Source: Winogradskyella tangerina (GTDB lineage: Bacteria; Bacteroidota; Bacteroidia; Flavobacteriales; Flavobacteriaceae). Taken from it: 64,000 nucleotides of DNA. Location: assembly GCF_003260205.1 (NCBI RefSeq), contig NZ_QERF01000004.1:62001-126000 (forward strand), read 5' to 3'. The notes under the pieces were generated by a model. That model was not told where the DNA came from and ran no database searches. It worked only from the letters and a program-made list of their open reading frames with translations. How positions within the stretch are numbered: the stretch's first letter is position 1; each line of letters begins with the position of its first letter. Below are positions 25,780-33,933 of this stretch, in pieces. The position numbers and the translations under genes are program-made.

Positions 25780-26218
25780 CTATTTCACCATTTGTTTAGT
25801 GCTTGTGTTATGCCTTGGTTGCAAGGATAAAGCAGAACCAAAGGAAGCTGAAAACACTAGTAAAGAGAAGCCAGAATTGGTAATGTACCAGCCTTCTGAG
25901 ATGGCGACATTAATGAATGCAATGTATGCGTACAATTTACAGTTAAAGCAGCAGATTGTTAATGGCGAAGAGCCCATGACAATGCCGTTAGACCTTATGA
26001 GGTTGCACTCGGCTGAAATGAGTAATGGTCATGCCAGAACAGCCACATGGAATAGCTTTGTTAATGTTTTTATAGAATCGCAACAATCCGTGGTTGATAC
26101 ACTTTCAAATGTACAGTTGAAAGAGCGTTATAATTCGGCTATAAATAACTGTCTAGCTTGTCATAAAACAGAATGTACTGGACCAATTCCGAAGATCAAG
26201 AAATTACTTATTCAATAA
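25757..26218 (+). CDS. Cytochrome c'-like lipoprotein
   Basis: A 153-residue lipoprotein (LCLGCKDK, cysteine 22) with a helical body and a single c-type haem motif, CLACH, at 132-136 near the C terminus. A C-terminal CxxCH after four predicted helices is the layout of cytochrome c' and c-556 (class II). The methionine-rich first helix (MATLMNAMYAYN) could supply or crowd the sixth ligand. It begins inside the preceding DUF4920 gene (ATG at 25757, 23-base overlap) and ends 4 bases before mnmD. An electron-transfer or gas-binding role is inferred. Confidence 0.75.
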   Translation: MVSYLNNNYFTICLVLVLCLGCKDKAEPKEAENTSKEKPELVMYQPSEMATLMNAMYAYNLQLKQQIVNGEEPMTMPLDLMRLHSAEMSNGHARTATWNSFVNVFIESQQSVVDTLSNVQLKERYNSAINNCLACHKTECTGPIPKIKKLLIQ

Positions 26219-26222
26219 AGAA

Positions 26223-26906
26223 TTGAAGCGTAAGATCATCACCACGTCCGATGGTTCAAAAACCATTCAGATCGAAGATTGGAATGAGCAATATCATTCC
26301 ATTCATGGTGCCATACAAGAAGCAAATCATGTTTTTATTAAACATGGTTTGCTTTTTTTTATTCTTGAAAATGATTCAGAGCAATCTCCTATTAATATTC
26401 TTGAAATTGGCTTTGGCACAGGTCTCAATGCCTTTCTTACTTTAATTAAATCTGAAGAGGTCAAGAAACACATTAAATATATCGGTGTTGAAGCTTATCC
26501 GGTCGACACCCACGAAATTCAACAGCTGAATTATATTGAACTAATTTCTGAAGACCATAAGTATGAATTTGATACAATGCATAAGGTGTCTTGGGAAGCG
26601 TCTCATCAAATTTCTAGTTTTTTTAAGCTCGAAAAACAGCAGAAATTCTTCAAGGATATTAATGACGAAAACACTTTCGATATCATTTATTTTGATGCTT
26701 TCGGCGCTCGTGTTCAGCCCGATCTCTGGACGGAAAATATTTTCAAATTAATGTTTAAAGCCATGAAAAACAATGGTGTATTGGTGACTTATTCTGCTAA
26801 AGGAAGTGTAAGGCGTGCCATGGAAGCCGTTGGTTTTAAGGTTGAACGTCTTCCCGGACCACCTGGAAAGAGAGAAATGTTACGAGCGCGCAAAATGCGA
26901 TCGTAA
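26223..26906 (+). CDS. mnmD: tRNA 5-methylaminomethyl-2-thiouridine methyltransferase MnmD
   Basis: A 227-residue stand-alone MnmD, the methyltransferase half of MnmC, which converts nm5(s2)U34 to mnm5(s2)U34 in tRNA using SAM. The SAM site is ILEIGFGTGLNAFLTL, and DIIYFDAFGARVQPDLWT plus the C-terminal RLPGPPGKREMLRA are family signatures. The first codon is TTG at 26223; it gives the expected N terminus (KRKIITTSDGSKTIQ) and no ATG is available. It follows the cytochrome gene by 4 bases. No FAD oxidase domain is present, as usual in Bacteroidota. A repeat block follows the stop. Confidence 0.93.
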   Translation: MKRKIITTSDGSKTIQIEDWNEQYHSIHGAIQEANHVFIKHGLLFFILENDSEQSPINILEIGFGTGLNAFLTLIKSEEVKKHIKYIGVEAYPVDTHEIQQLNYIELISEDHKYEFDTMHKVSWEASHQISSFFKLEKQQKFFKDINDENTFDIIYFDAFGARVQPDLWTENIFKLMFKAMKNNGVLVTYSAKGSVRRAMEAVGFKVERLPGPPGKREMLRARKMRS

Positions 26907-26907
26907 C

Positions 26908-26972
26908 ATTCGGTGAAACGAAGTGAGCCAAATGTATTAAAGTTGTATTCGGTGAAACGAAGTGAGCTAAAT
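26908..26972 (+). repeat. Two 26-base direct repeats after mnmD
   Basis: Copy 1 at 26908-26933 and copy 2 at 26947-26972 are 25 of 26 bases identical and start 39 bases apart. Each contains a small TTCG...CGAA inverted repeat. The remaining 208 bases up to the next gene hold a second look-alike of the mnmD 3' end (GCGCGnAAAATGC) but no gene. Confidence 0.65.
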
Positions 26973-27168
26973 ATAACTTTTGAATAATAATTGAAGCGCG
27001 GAAAATGCTTAATTAAATTTGGCATAAATCATTTTAAACAAAGCTTGCTCGTATCATTTAGCGATACAGATTTTATCCACTAAGGTTTCTTCAGTTCTTT
27101 GGAATTTGCAAATAGCTCTCAAACGTTAAATCCAAACTAAAGTTTCTTTTAGCGCTTTGTAGCTATCG

Positions 27169-27176
27169 TATCTTTG
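27169..27176 (+). promoter_or_regulatory. Promoter -7 box just before the epimerase start (leaderless?)
   Basis: TATCTTTG is an exact TAnnTTTG and ends only 4 bases before the ATG at 27181. Transcription would then begin at or within a base or two of the start codon. Confidence 0.5.
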
Positions 27177-27180
27177 CCTT

Positions 27181-28098
27181 ATGGAATATCCAAAAACCGT
27201 TTTAATCACAGGAGCAACAGGCTTAATTGGGCAAGAAATTGTAAAACAATGTCATGCTGAAGGTCTTGCTGTACACTATCTAACAACTTCGAAATCAAAG
27301 TTAAGTGCTGAGGCGAATTATAAAGGGTTTTATTGGAATCCATCCACTCAAGAGATCGATCATACTTGCTTTGAAGGTGTTTCTGCAATTATTAATATGG
27401 TAGGAGCGTCTATTTCAAAACGTTGGACTTCGGCTTACAAAAAAGAGATTCTAGAAAGTCGAACCAAGACAGCACAACTGTTACAAGATACCATTAAGGC
27501 AAATAATTATAAAATCGATCATGTAGTCTCGGCAAGTGCAATTGGTATATACCCTTCAAGCCAGACCAACTTTTATGACGAATCTAATTCTGAAGTTTCC
27601 AATTCATTTCTTGGTGAGGTCGTAGAGCAATGGGAACAGGCTGTTGATGGTTTTAAAGATTTAGGGAGTAAACTGGCAAAAATCAGAATTGGTTTAGTAT
27701 TAGCCAAGGATGGTGGTGCTTTACCCGAAATTGTAAAACCGATAAAAATGGGTGCGGGTGCGGCTTTTGGAGACGGTCAGCAGTGGCAAAGCTGGATTCA
27801 TGTTAAGGATTTGGCAAGTATTTTCATGTATGTTTTAAAACACCAACTCGAAGGTATTTACAATGGTGTTGCACCAAATGCAGTGTCAAATAAGGAATTA
27901 ACCAAAATGGCTGCTAATGTGTTACAAAAACCACTCATCTTGCCTAATATCCCCAAGTTTGCAATGAAGTTAGTTCTGGGAGAGATGCATATACTTCTTT
28001 ATGAAAGTCAACGTGTAAGCTCTCAAAAAATAGAACAGAAAGGCTTTCATTTTAATTTTGCTAATCTACGTCCGGCGCTCGAGGATTTGTTGCTGTGA
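27181..28098 (+). CDS. TIGR01777-type SDR epimerase (YfcH-like)
   Basis: A 305-residue extended short-chain dehydrogenase-like protein. The NAD(P)-binding motif GATGLIG is at about 10-16. The family features INMVGASISKRW, LESRTKTAQLL, SASAIGIYPSS and the C-terminal DUF1731 tail (QRVSSQKIEQKGFHFNF) are in the right order. The fold suggests NAD(P)-dependent sugar-nucleotide or ubiquinone-related chemistry, but no reaction is known for the group. Its start lies only 4 bases beyond a -7 box. It converges with the SseB-TPR gene. Confidence 0.88.
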   Translation: MEYPKTVLITGATGLIGQEIVKQCHAEGLAVHYLTTSKSKLSAEANYKGFYWNPSTQEIDHTCFEGVSAIINMVGASISKRWTSAYKKEILESRTKTAQLLQDTIKANNYKIDHVVSASAIGIYPSSQTNFYDESNSEVSNSFLGEVVEQWEQAVDGFKDLGSKLAKIRIGLVLAKDGGALPEIVKPIKMGAGAAFGDGQQWQSWIHVKDLASIFMYVLKHQLEGIYNGVAPNAVSNKELTKMAANVLQKPLILPNIPKFAMKLVLGEMHILLYESQRVSSQKIEQKGFHFNFANLRPALEDLLL

Positions 28099-28103
28099 TA
28101 CAA

Positions 28104-29123
28104 TTATCTGAGTGAATCTTTAAAGGTTGGCCTCTTCCTTTTACCAGAAATCACACCCTTAATAATCGATAGAATATTTTTGTTTATTGCATCTTTCGGG
28201 TTCAATTCTATCGCCTTATCAATAGTTTCTTTTGCTTCATCATCTTTTTCTGCAATTAGTAAATTCATAGCATGATTTCCCATTAAAGCATAATCATCTG
28301 GTTTTCTCTTGATGGACTCTTCAGAGTAGAATAAAGCTTTTTCAATGTCGTTGATATGCATTGCTTCAAGTGAAGCTTCCATGGGTATGGAATGGTTTTT
28401 TAATTCAATTTTAAAAGCCTGTTCTAAAAGTTCCAAGGCCTCGGTATGACGTTCCAATCGCTGATACGATTTTGCCATTAATACCATACTTTGCCAATAA
28501 TCTGGAATCATCTCAAGACATTTTTTAAAACCAATTATGGACTGTTCAAGTCGTTCTTTACCACTTGCACCAAGTGACTTACTTTTATAGCCGTCTAGAT
28601 AAATTAATCCCTCTTGTTTCTTTCCTGCCTCCTCATAAATTTTATTGAACGCTTCATTTGCCTTATGCTGAATTTCTTCTTCATCTAATTCGTCATAAAT
28701 AGTACCATTCATTAAGGATTCGATCTCCTTTGGAACTAATTCTTTACCATATTCGGAGTAAGGATTTAATATGAATGTTGCGCCCTTGGCAATACTGAAC
28801 AAATCTTGCCCCTTTAAACTGAGGTATGAAACTTCCTCCTTAATAATACCCTTATCGAAAATTCTATTTGTTGAAGTAAAAACTGGAATTTGTCCGCCTT
28901 CAAAGGTTGCAAATTGAACCGTAGTATCTTTTTCTAAAACCGTTGTCCCTTCTTGTTGTCCGTTGTTTGCTGTAATAACAAATAATTGATTCCAAATTAA
29001 TTTTTGATAAAAATACTTGCGTGCTGATGCATCGGTAACAGATTTCATCAATAATTCTTCAAGTTCATTTTCAGGAAATGTAGAATCAGGTTTCTTTTTT
29101 TTGAATAAATCAAATATTCCCAT
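28104..29123 (-). CDS. SseB-domain protein with C-terminal TPR repeats
   Basis: A 339-residue protein without signal peptide. Residues 15-140 match an SseB N-terminal domain: VLEKDTTVQFATFEGGQIP, VFTSTNRIF, and the ATFILNPYSEYGKELVPKEI ending. Residues 190-320 form tetratricopeptide helices (for example GFKKCLEMIPDYWQSMVLMA, and RKPDDYALMGNHAMNLL). The enterobacterial SseB lacks TPRs, so this looks like a fusion in which TPRs could recruit partners. SseB influences serine sensitivity by an unknown route. It is upstream of nothing on its strand and separated from the anti-sigma gene by about 100 bases. Confidence 0.8.
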   Translation of the reverse strand: MGIFDLFKKKKPDSTFPENELEELLMKSVTDASARKYFYQKLIWNQLFVITANNGQQEGTTVLEKDTTVQFATFEGGQIPVFTSTNRIFDKGIIKEEVSYLSLKGQDLFSIAKGATFILNPYSEYGKELVPKEIESLMNGTIYDELDEEEIQHKANEAFNKIYEEAGKKQEGLIYLDGYKSKSLGASGKERLEQSIIGFKKCLEMIPDYWQSMVLMAKSYQRLERHTEALELLEQAFKIELKNHSIPMEASLEAMHINDIEKALFYSEESIKRKPDDYALMGNHAMNLLIAEKDDEAKETIDKAIELNPKDAINKNILSIIKGVISGKRKRPTFKDSLR

Positions 29124-29228
29124 TTAAAATAGCGGTGTAAATTTATTATTTAGAATGACATGATCTAAAATCAGTAGTATTCAAAAGTAATAAAATGAAG
29201 TACAGCAGTGTCAATTATTTTCTAGTAG

Positions 29229-30014
29229 TTAATCTAAATAAACATTCGTCACCAAACGTTCAACCGTCGGATGGTCGTTACCACCAGCAGGTTCTATGGT
29301 AATATTTAAAGACTCCGCATGGTCAATATAGCTCATAGCCATAAGATTGGTGTCTTTTGAAATTACACCCATATTGATCATTTCACCTTCAACATCCGCC
29401 CACATTTGGTAGTCGTGCTCATCATCGAGCTTTGGAAGGCGTTCCGTATTTATCACAACGGATTTAGTGTTGTGGTTTACATAACTGACAACTTTACCAT
29501 CAGGCATCTGGGTATTGCCTTTCAAAATATATTGTTCGGTATCGGGATGAACAATTGCAGCATAAAGTGTTTTATTCGATTCTAATTCTTTATTGAGGTT
29601 TTCAATGGTGGAATTTAATTCAGAATTGTTCGTTTCTACCGTTTGTAATTGCTCTTGGACAGAATTTAATTGATTATACATCCAAAAACTTCCAACAAGT
29701 AATAATGCAGCAATACTGGCAGCTACGCCAAGATAAAATTTAGAACGTTTATTTTGCTGAAGGGCAACAACTTTTGGAGAATTAGATGCTGATTTTATCT
29801 GATCTAATAATTGCGATTTTACCGAAGCGGGTGGAGTAATGGCATTTTCGAGTCCAAGTGATTCAAAATCTTCCTCCAGTTGATCAAAATGTGATTTAAG
29901 TTCAGCATCGGATGCCAAGGCCTGCTCAATCTGTTCGCATTCAGTAGCGTTGAGTTCTCCAAGCAAATACTGCTCTAACAATCCATTGTCTAATATCATT
30001 TTCTTATCCATCAT
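29229..30014 (-). CDS. Anti-sigma factor (RskA-like, one membrane segment)
   Basis: A 261-residue membrane anti-sigma factor. The N-terminal cytoplasmic part (1-90) has LLEQYLLGELNATECEQIE, the small zinc-less anti-sigma helix pattern. A membrane segment lies near 95-115 (GVAASIAALLLVGSFWMY). A coiled coil follows, then the C-terminal RskA domain with YQMWADVEG outside the membrane. The first ATG, at 30014, overlaps the stop of the sigma gene (TGATG), typical of coupled synthesis. Regulated proteolysis of the membrane protein is expected to release the sigma factor. Confidence 0.88.
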   Translation of the reverse strand: MMDKKMILDNGLLEQYLLGELNATECEQIEQALASDAELKSHFDQLEEDFESLGLENAITPPASVKSQLLDQIKSASNSPKVVALQQNKRSKFYLGVAASIAALLLVGSFWMYNQLNSVQEQLQTVETNNSELNSTIENLNKELESNKTLYAAIVHPDTEQYILKGNTQMPDGKVVSYVNHNTKSVVINTERLPKLDDEHDYQMWADVEGEMINMGVISKDTNLMAMSYIDHAESLNITIEPAGGNDHPTVERLVTNVYLD

Positions 30015-30610
30015 CACAGCGCATTTAGTATTAGTAATAGTAAACCTAAAGTTTTCGCATAGCTTTCACGCAAATGTTTCAAAGCTTGTCTAACATAAGA
30101 TTTAAACGTACCTAAAGGCACATCCATTTCCTGGTGTGCTTCCTTGTGCGTCAATCCTTTAAAGTAAACCAATTCTATAGCTTCCTTATGATGAGCTTCG
30201 AGTTTTGTAATTGCCCCATTAAGCTCTAAGTACTCAGAATCTATACTAATAGCATCTTCTTTATGAGTATATACACTAAAATCATCGGTTTGGATGAGCG
30301 GGTCGGTTTTTCTTAGAACATTTAACACTTTATTTTTTGCAATACGATAGACCCAGGTGTAAAAACGACCCTTACTAGCATCGTATTTTTCTGCTTTTTC
30401 CCATACCGTCATAAATGTATCCTGAAGTAAATTTTGGGCTTTACCTTCATCTTTGATCATTTTTAAGATCACGCTGTAAATAGCACCAGAGTATTTGTCG
30501 TAGAGTAATGATAATGCATACTCATCCTTGTTTTGAAGCTGTTGAATAAGACGATTATCGTTGTGCATTAATGTTAAAGATTTCCCAAATGTGAGGCCTT
30601 GCTCATCCAT
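30014..30610 (-). CDS. ECF-type RNA polymerase sigma factor
   Basis: A sigma-70 family ECF factor of about 198 residues (from the ATG at 30610; an alternative start is the ATG at 30568). Region 2 has LLYDKYSGAIYSVI and the -10 contact helix GRFYTWVYRIAKNKVLNVLR. Region 4 has FKGLTHKEAHQEMDVPLGTF, the -35 recognition helix-turn-helix. The stop overlaps the anti-sigma start by one base. The divergent neighbour, 84 bases away, is a fasciclin-domain gene, the same pairing as SigK/RskA with the MPT70/MPT83 fasciclins in mycobacteria, so that gene is the likely target. Confidence 0.9.
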   Translation of the reverse strand: MDEQGLTFGKSLTLMHNDNRLIQQLQNKDEYALSLLYDKYSGAIYSVILKMIKDEGKAQNLLQDTFMTVWEKAEKYDASKGRFYTWVYRIAKNKVLNVLRKTDPLIQTDDFSVYTHKEDAISIDSEYLELNGAITKLEAHHKEAIELVYFKGLTHKEAHQEMDVPLGTFKSYVRQALKHLRESYAKTLGLLLLILNAL

Positions 30611-30694
30611 TACAAACAAGCCTGTGTAAATATAAACGAAAGCACTTCAAAAACGAAATAAGTGCAATAGTTTAACCATAAATTTAAAAAAATC

Positions 30695-31207
30695 ATGAAA
30701 AAGTTAGTATTTGTATTAACAACAGTTGTTGCTTTAGCATTCTCACAAACTTCAACAGCGCAAGGAACAATCGTAGATGCAGCAGTAGGAAATGAAAATT
30801 TCTCAACGCTAGTAGCAGCTTTAAAAGCTGGTGACTTAGTAGAAGCTTTACAAGGCGACGGACCTTTTACAGTATTCGCTCCAACCAATGACGCATTTGC
30901 AAAAATTGACAAGGAAACTTTAAGTAACTTATTAAAGCCAGAAAACAAAGAAACTTTAGCTAAGATCTTAACTTACCACGTAGTATCTGGTAAATTAATG
31001 GCGAAAGATGTTGTGGCTGCTTTGAAAAAAGGAAAAGGAAAAGTACAAGTTGAAACACTTGCCGGACAAACATTAACCGTAATGCAAAAAGACGGAAAGA
31101 TCTGGTTGAAAGACCAAGCAGGCAATTACAGCGAAATCACTGCGACAGATGTAGCGGGAAGTAATGGTGTGATTCATGTAATTGACACCGTAGTAATGCC
31201 TAAATAA
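30695..31207 (+). CDS. Secreted fasciclin-domain protein
   Basis: A 170-residue protein: signal peptide 1-23 (cleavage at STAQ) and a single fasciclin (FAS1) domain. The domain signatures GPFTVFAPTNDAFAKI (about 52-67) and the C-terminal SNGVIHVIDTVVMP are intact, and the conserved YHVV appears as LTYHVVSGK. It is exported, with no lipobox. It lies divergent from the sigma/anti-sigma genes and is presumably controlled by them. A series of hairpins follows its stop. The ligand is unknown; FAS1 proteins mediate adhesion or bind small hydrophobic compounds. Confidence 0.9.
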   Translation: MKKLVFVLTTVVALAFSQTSTAQGTIVDAAVGNENFSTLVAALKAGDLVEALQGDGPFTVFAPTNDAFAKIDKETLSNLLKPENKETLAKILTYHVVSGKLMAKDVVAALKKGKGKVQVETLAGQTLTVMQKDGKIWLKDQAGNYSEITATDVAGSNGVIHVIDTVVMPK

Positions 31208-31250
31208 TGGTTTTAGTGTAAATATTTAAAACGCATTACTACACAAAAAT

Positions 31251-31316
31251 GCTATTAGTTAAAATTTTGGTTGATGATGGTTGACTAATAGCGCGGCAAT
31301 TTTAGAGATAAAATTG
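31251..31316 (+). other. Two stacked hairpins in the 3' region of the fasciclin gene
   Basis: A 9-base stem (31251-31259 with 31284-31292) encloses a 24-base loop. An 8-base stem (31297-31304 with 31309-31316) follows with a GAGA loop. Neither has a T run, so they are not classical terminators. They precede the true terminator at 31328. Confidence 0.5.
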
Positions 31317-31327
31317 TTATGAAAGAG

Positions 31328-31358
31328 AAAAGCACTTACAGAAATGTAAGTGCTTTTT
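31328..31358 (+). terminator. Terminator between the fasciclin and yceI-like genes
   Basis: A perfect 13-base stem (31328-31340 with 31345-31357) with a GAAA loop and flanking A and T runs. It can stop transcripts of both converging genes. Confidence 0.85.
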
Positions 31359-31380
31359 GATTTATATATATTGAATTTAA

Positions 31381-32034
31381 TTAAGCCTTAGTAGCAACTA
31401 AATTTACTTTTAGTTCAATATCATCATTAATGAAGTTATCCCCTAAACTATCGAAGAATGATTTAGAACCGTACTTAATGTTCCATTTAGAACGATCAAT
31501 TGTGAATGTTTCACTTGTTAAAGTCATGTTGTCACCATCGATTGATGTGGATACAGGAATTTTAATGTTGTTCGTGGCATCTTTCATTGTTAGGTTACCA
31601 GATAACATAGCTTTGCCATCAACAGTTTCTATACCTGTAACTTCGAATGTTGCTTGTGGGTAAGTCGCAACATCAAAAAAGTCAGCACTCGTTAAATGAC
31701 CAGTTAATTTGGCATTTCCTTCTTCTTCCGCTGGAATGTCAGTTACTTTAATAGTGCTCATGTCAATAATAAAATTACCACTTTCAATAGTGCCATCATT
31801 AACATTTACTACACCTTTAGCTATTCCAATAGTACCATTGTGAGATCCAGTTGGTTTAAATCCCTTCCACTCAATAGTAGATTTTTCAGTGTCTGCCTTG
31901 AACATTACGGCAGAAGCTTCAGCAACGGCTGCTTCTTCTGCTTCTGTAGTTTCAGCTTCTTTCGCTTTGTCATTACAGCTCGAAAATGATACGATTGCTA
32001 CTAAAGCGAAAATTTTTAAAAATGAAGTTTTCAT
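31381..32034 (-). CDS. YceI-family lipoprotein
   Basis: A 217-residue lipoprotein (SSCNDK, cysteine 20) with a Glu/Ala-rich linker (about 25-42) before a YceI domain. YceI domains are lipocalin-like barrels that bind polyisoprenoids. Signatures seen are STIEWKGFKPTGSHNGTIG, then HLTSADFFDVATYPQATFEV, and the last strands DRSKWNIKYGSKSFFDSLGD. The linker length suggests display away from the membrane. It converges with the fasciclin gene across a shared terminator. Confidence 0.92.
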   Translation of the reverse strand: MKTSFLKIFALVAIVSFSSCNDKAKEAETTEAEEAAVAEASAVMFKADTEKSTIEWKGFKPTGSHNGTIGIAKGVVNVNDGTIESGNFIIDMSTIKVTDIPAEEEGNAKLTGHLTSADFFDVATYPQATFEVTGIETVDGKAMLSGNLTMKDATNNIKIPVSTSIDGDNMTLTSETFTIDRSKWNIKYGSKSFFDSLGDNFINDDIELKVNLVATKA

Positions 32035-32068
32035 GTAATTGTTTTTTTTTGAATTTGTTCGTAAGTCG

Positions 32069-32076
32069 CAAAGTTA
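32069..32076 (-). promoter_or_regulatory. Promoter -7 box of the YceI gene
   Basis: On the reverse strand TAACTTTG, 34 bases before the YceI ATG. Confidence 0.45.
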
Positions 32077-32120
32077 AACATATCCTTGCCCTCAGAATTA
32101 TAAAAAAATGTTAATGACAT

Positions 32121-32153
32121 TTTGACATTTTTCGGATAATGGCAGTACTTTTG
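32121..32153 (+). promoter_or_regulatory. Promoter of grpE-dnaJ (-33 and -7)
   Basis: TTTG at 32121-32124 and TACTTTTG at 32146-32153 with a 21-base spacer, an almost ideal Bacteroidota vegetative promoter. The leader to the grpE ATG is about 40 bases. No CIRCE heat-shock inverted repeat is seen. Confidence 0.65.
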
Positions 32154-32199
32154 CACCTCTAAATCGAAGATTTAAATAAGTTTTTAAACATAACTCACA

Positions 32200-32748
32200 A
32201 TGAGTAAAAAAGATAAAAATAAAGAGGTTGAAGAGCCACAAGTAGAAGATACTGCAACTGCAACAGCAGAGGCGGAAGAGCAAAAAGTAGAAAAATCAGC
32301 AGAGGAGCAATTACAAGATCAGTTAGCTGCCGAGAAAGATAAATTCATGCGTTTGTTCGCGGAGTTCGAAAATTATAAGAAGCGCACAAACAAAGAACGT
32401 GTAGAATTATTTAAGACTGCAAGTGAAAAGGTAATGATTGCTATGCTTCCAGTTCTTGACGATTTTGAACGTGCTTTAACGCATATTGAAGACGATAAAG
32501 AAGCTGAAGAATTACGCAAAGGTGTATTGTTAATTTACAACAAGCTTTTAAATACACTAGAACAACAAGGCTTATCTAGAATCGAAGTAAATAAAGGCGA
32601 TGCCTTTAATGCAGACGATCATGAAGCAGTTACGCAGATTCCAGCGCCTTCAGATGACCTTAAAGGGAAAATAATTGACGTCATTGAACGTGGATATAAA
32701 CTTGGTGATAAAGTTATTCGTTTCCCAAAAGTTGTCATTGGTCAGTAA
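32200..32748 (+). CDS. grpE: Nucleotide exchange factor GrpE
   Basis: A 182-residue dimeric cochaperone that releases ADP from DnaK. The N-terminal 45 residues are acidic and unstructured, followed by the long helix (about 45-100, with DKFMRLFAEFENYKKRTNKE) and the C-terminal beta domain beginning near VNKGDAFNADDHEAVTQI. The family end GDKVIRFPKVVIG is intact. It lies 33 bases before dnaJ, with which it shares a promoter. dnaK is not in the window. Confidence 0.95.
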   Translation: MSKKDKNKEVEEPQVEDTATATAEAEEQKVEKSAEEQLQDQLAAEKDKFMRLFAEFENYKKRTNKERVELFKTASEKVMIAMLPVLDDFERALTHIEDDKEAEELRKGVLLIYNKLLNTLEQQGLSRIEVNKGDAFNADDHEAVTQIPAPSDDLKGKIIDVIERGYKLGDKVIRFPKVVIGQ

Positions 32749-32781
32749 AGAGTTAATCACGGTTAATCGTGTAGTTATATT

Positions 32782-33894
32782 ATGAAAGAAGATTATTACG
32801 ACATATTAGGAGTAAGCAAAGGGGCTACCGACTCAGAAATCAAAAAGGCATATCGCAAGATGGCCTTAAAATATCATCCTGATAAAAACCCAGATGATAA
32901 AGAAGCTGAGGAAAAATTTAAAAAAGCAGCAGAGGCTTACGAAGTTTTAAGTAATCCAGATAAAAAAGCACGCTACGATCAGTTTGGTCATCAGGCATTT
33001 GATGGTGCAGGTGGCTTTGGAGGTGGCGGCATGAATATGGACGACATCTTCAGTCAATTTGGTGATATTTTTGGAGGCGCTTTTGGCGGTGGCGGATTTA
33101 GCGGTTTTGGTGGCGGCGGAAGACGCGTTGTTAAAGGGAGTAACCTTAGAATTCGAGTTAAATTGAATTTAGAAGAGGTTGCCAATGGCGTTGAAAAAAA
33201 GATAAAAGTTAAACGTAAAGTTCAGGCTCCGGGTACTACATATAAAACCTGTACAACCTGTAACGGAACGGGTCAGGTTACCAGAGTTACCAACACTATT
33301 TTAGGTAGAATGCAAACGGCAACGACATGCCAGACTTGTGGTGGTGCCGGACAAATAATTGATAAGAAACCTTCAGATGCCGATGCACAAGGACTAAAAG
33401 TAACAGAAGAAACAGTTTCGGTAAAAATACCAGCTGGTGTTGTTGATGGCATGCAACTTAAAGTTACAAGTAAGGGTAATGATGCGCCTGGGAATGGTAT
33501 ATCGGGAGACTTATTAGTCGTTATTTCTGAAGAGGAACACCCTACGCTTAAACGTGAAGGGGATAATTTACATTACGATATGTATGTAAGTTTACCCGAT
33601 GCTGTTTTAGGAACTTCCAAAGAGATTGACACCGTTTCAGGAAAGGTGAGAATAAAAATTGATGCCGGTGTACAATCAGGAAAAATATTGAGACTTAGAG
33701 GTAAGGGAATACCAAGTATTAATGGTTATGGTAAAGGCGATTTGTTAGTTCATGTAAATGTTTGGACACCAAAGACTTTGAGCAAGAAACAAAAGGAGTT
33801 TTTTGAAAACATGAGAGATGACGAGCATTTCGAGCCTAAACCCGAAAGTTCGGATAAATCTTTTTTTGAAAAGGTAAAAGATATGTTCTCTTAA
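32782..33894 (+). CDS. dnaJ: Chaperone DnaJ, flavobacterial form with one zinc site
   Basis: A 370-residue Hsp40. The J domain is residues 1-70 with HPD at 32-34, which stimulates DnaK ATPase. A Gly/Phe-rich linker runs from about 75 to 115. The zinc-finger region has only two CxxCxGxG repeats, CTTCNGTG at 157-164 and CQTCGGAG at 183-190, where E. coli DnaJ has four. The two retained correspond by context to repeats 2 and 3 (zinc site II); repeats 1 and 4 are absent. The substrate-binding beta domains (about 200-350) are complete. It is in an operon with grpE. Confidence 0.95.
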   Translation: MKEDYYDILGVSKGATDSEIKKAYRKMALKYHPDKNPDDKEAEEKFKKAAEAYEVLSNPDKKARYDQFGHQAFDGAGGFGGGGMNMDDIFSQFGDIFGGAFGGGGFSGFGGGGRRVVKGSNLRIRVKLNLEEVANGVEKKIKVKRKVQAPGTTYKTCTTCNGTGQVTRVTNTILGRMQTATTCQTCGGAGQIIDKKPSDADAQGLKVTEETVSVKIPAGVVDGMQLKVTSKGNDAPGNGISGDLLVVISEEEHPTLKREGDNLHYDMYVSLPDAVLGTSKEIDTVSGKVRIKIDAGVQSGKILRLRGKGIPSINGYGKGDLLVHVNVWTPKTLSKKQKEFFENMRDDEHFEPKPESSDKSFFEKVKDMFS

Positions 33895-33933
33895 AAACCT
33901 TAGGTTTAATAAAAAATACTATCTTTGAATTAT

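Noticed and set aside
30610..30948. A 112-codon reverse frame over the fasciclin gene
   Set aside because: It is antisense to a strong signal-peptide-bearing fasciclin gene and its protein is low-complexity Ser/Ala/Val with no domain. It is a mirror of the other strand.
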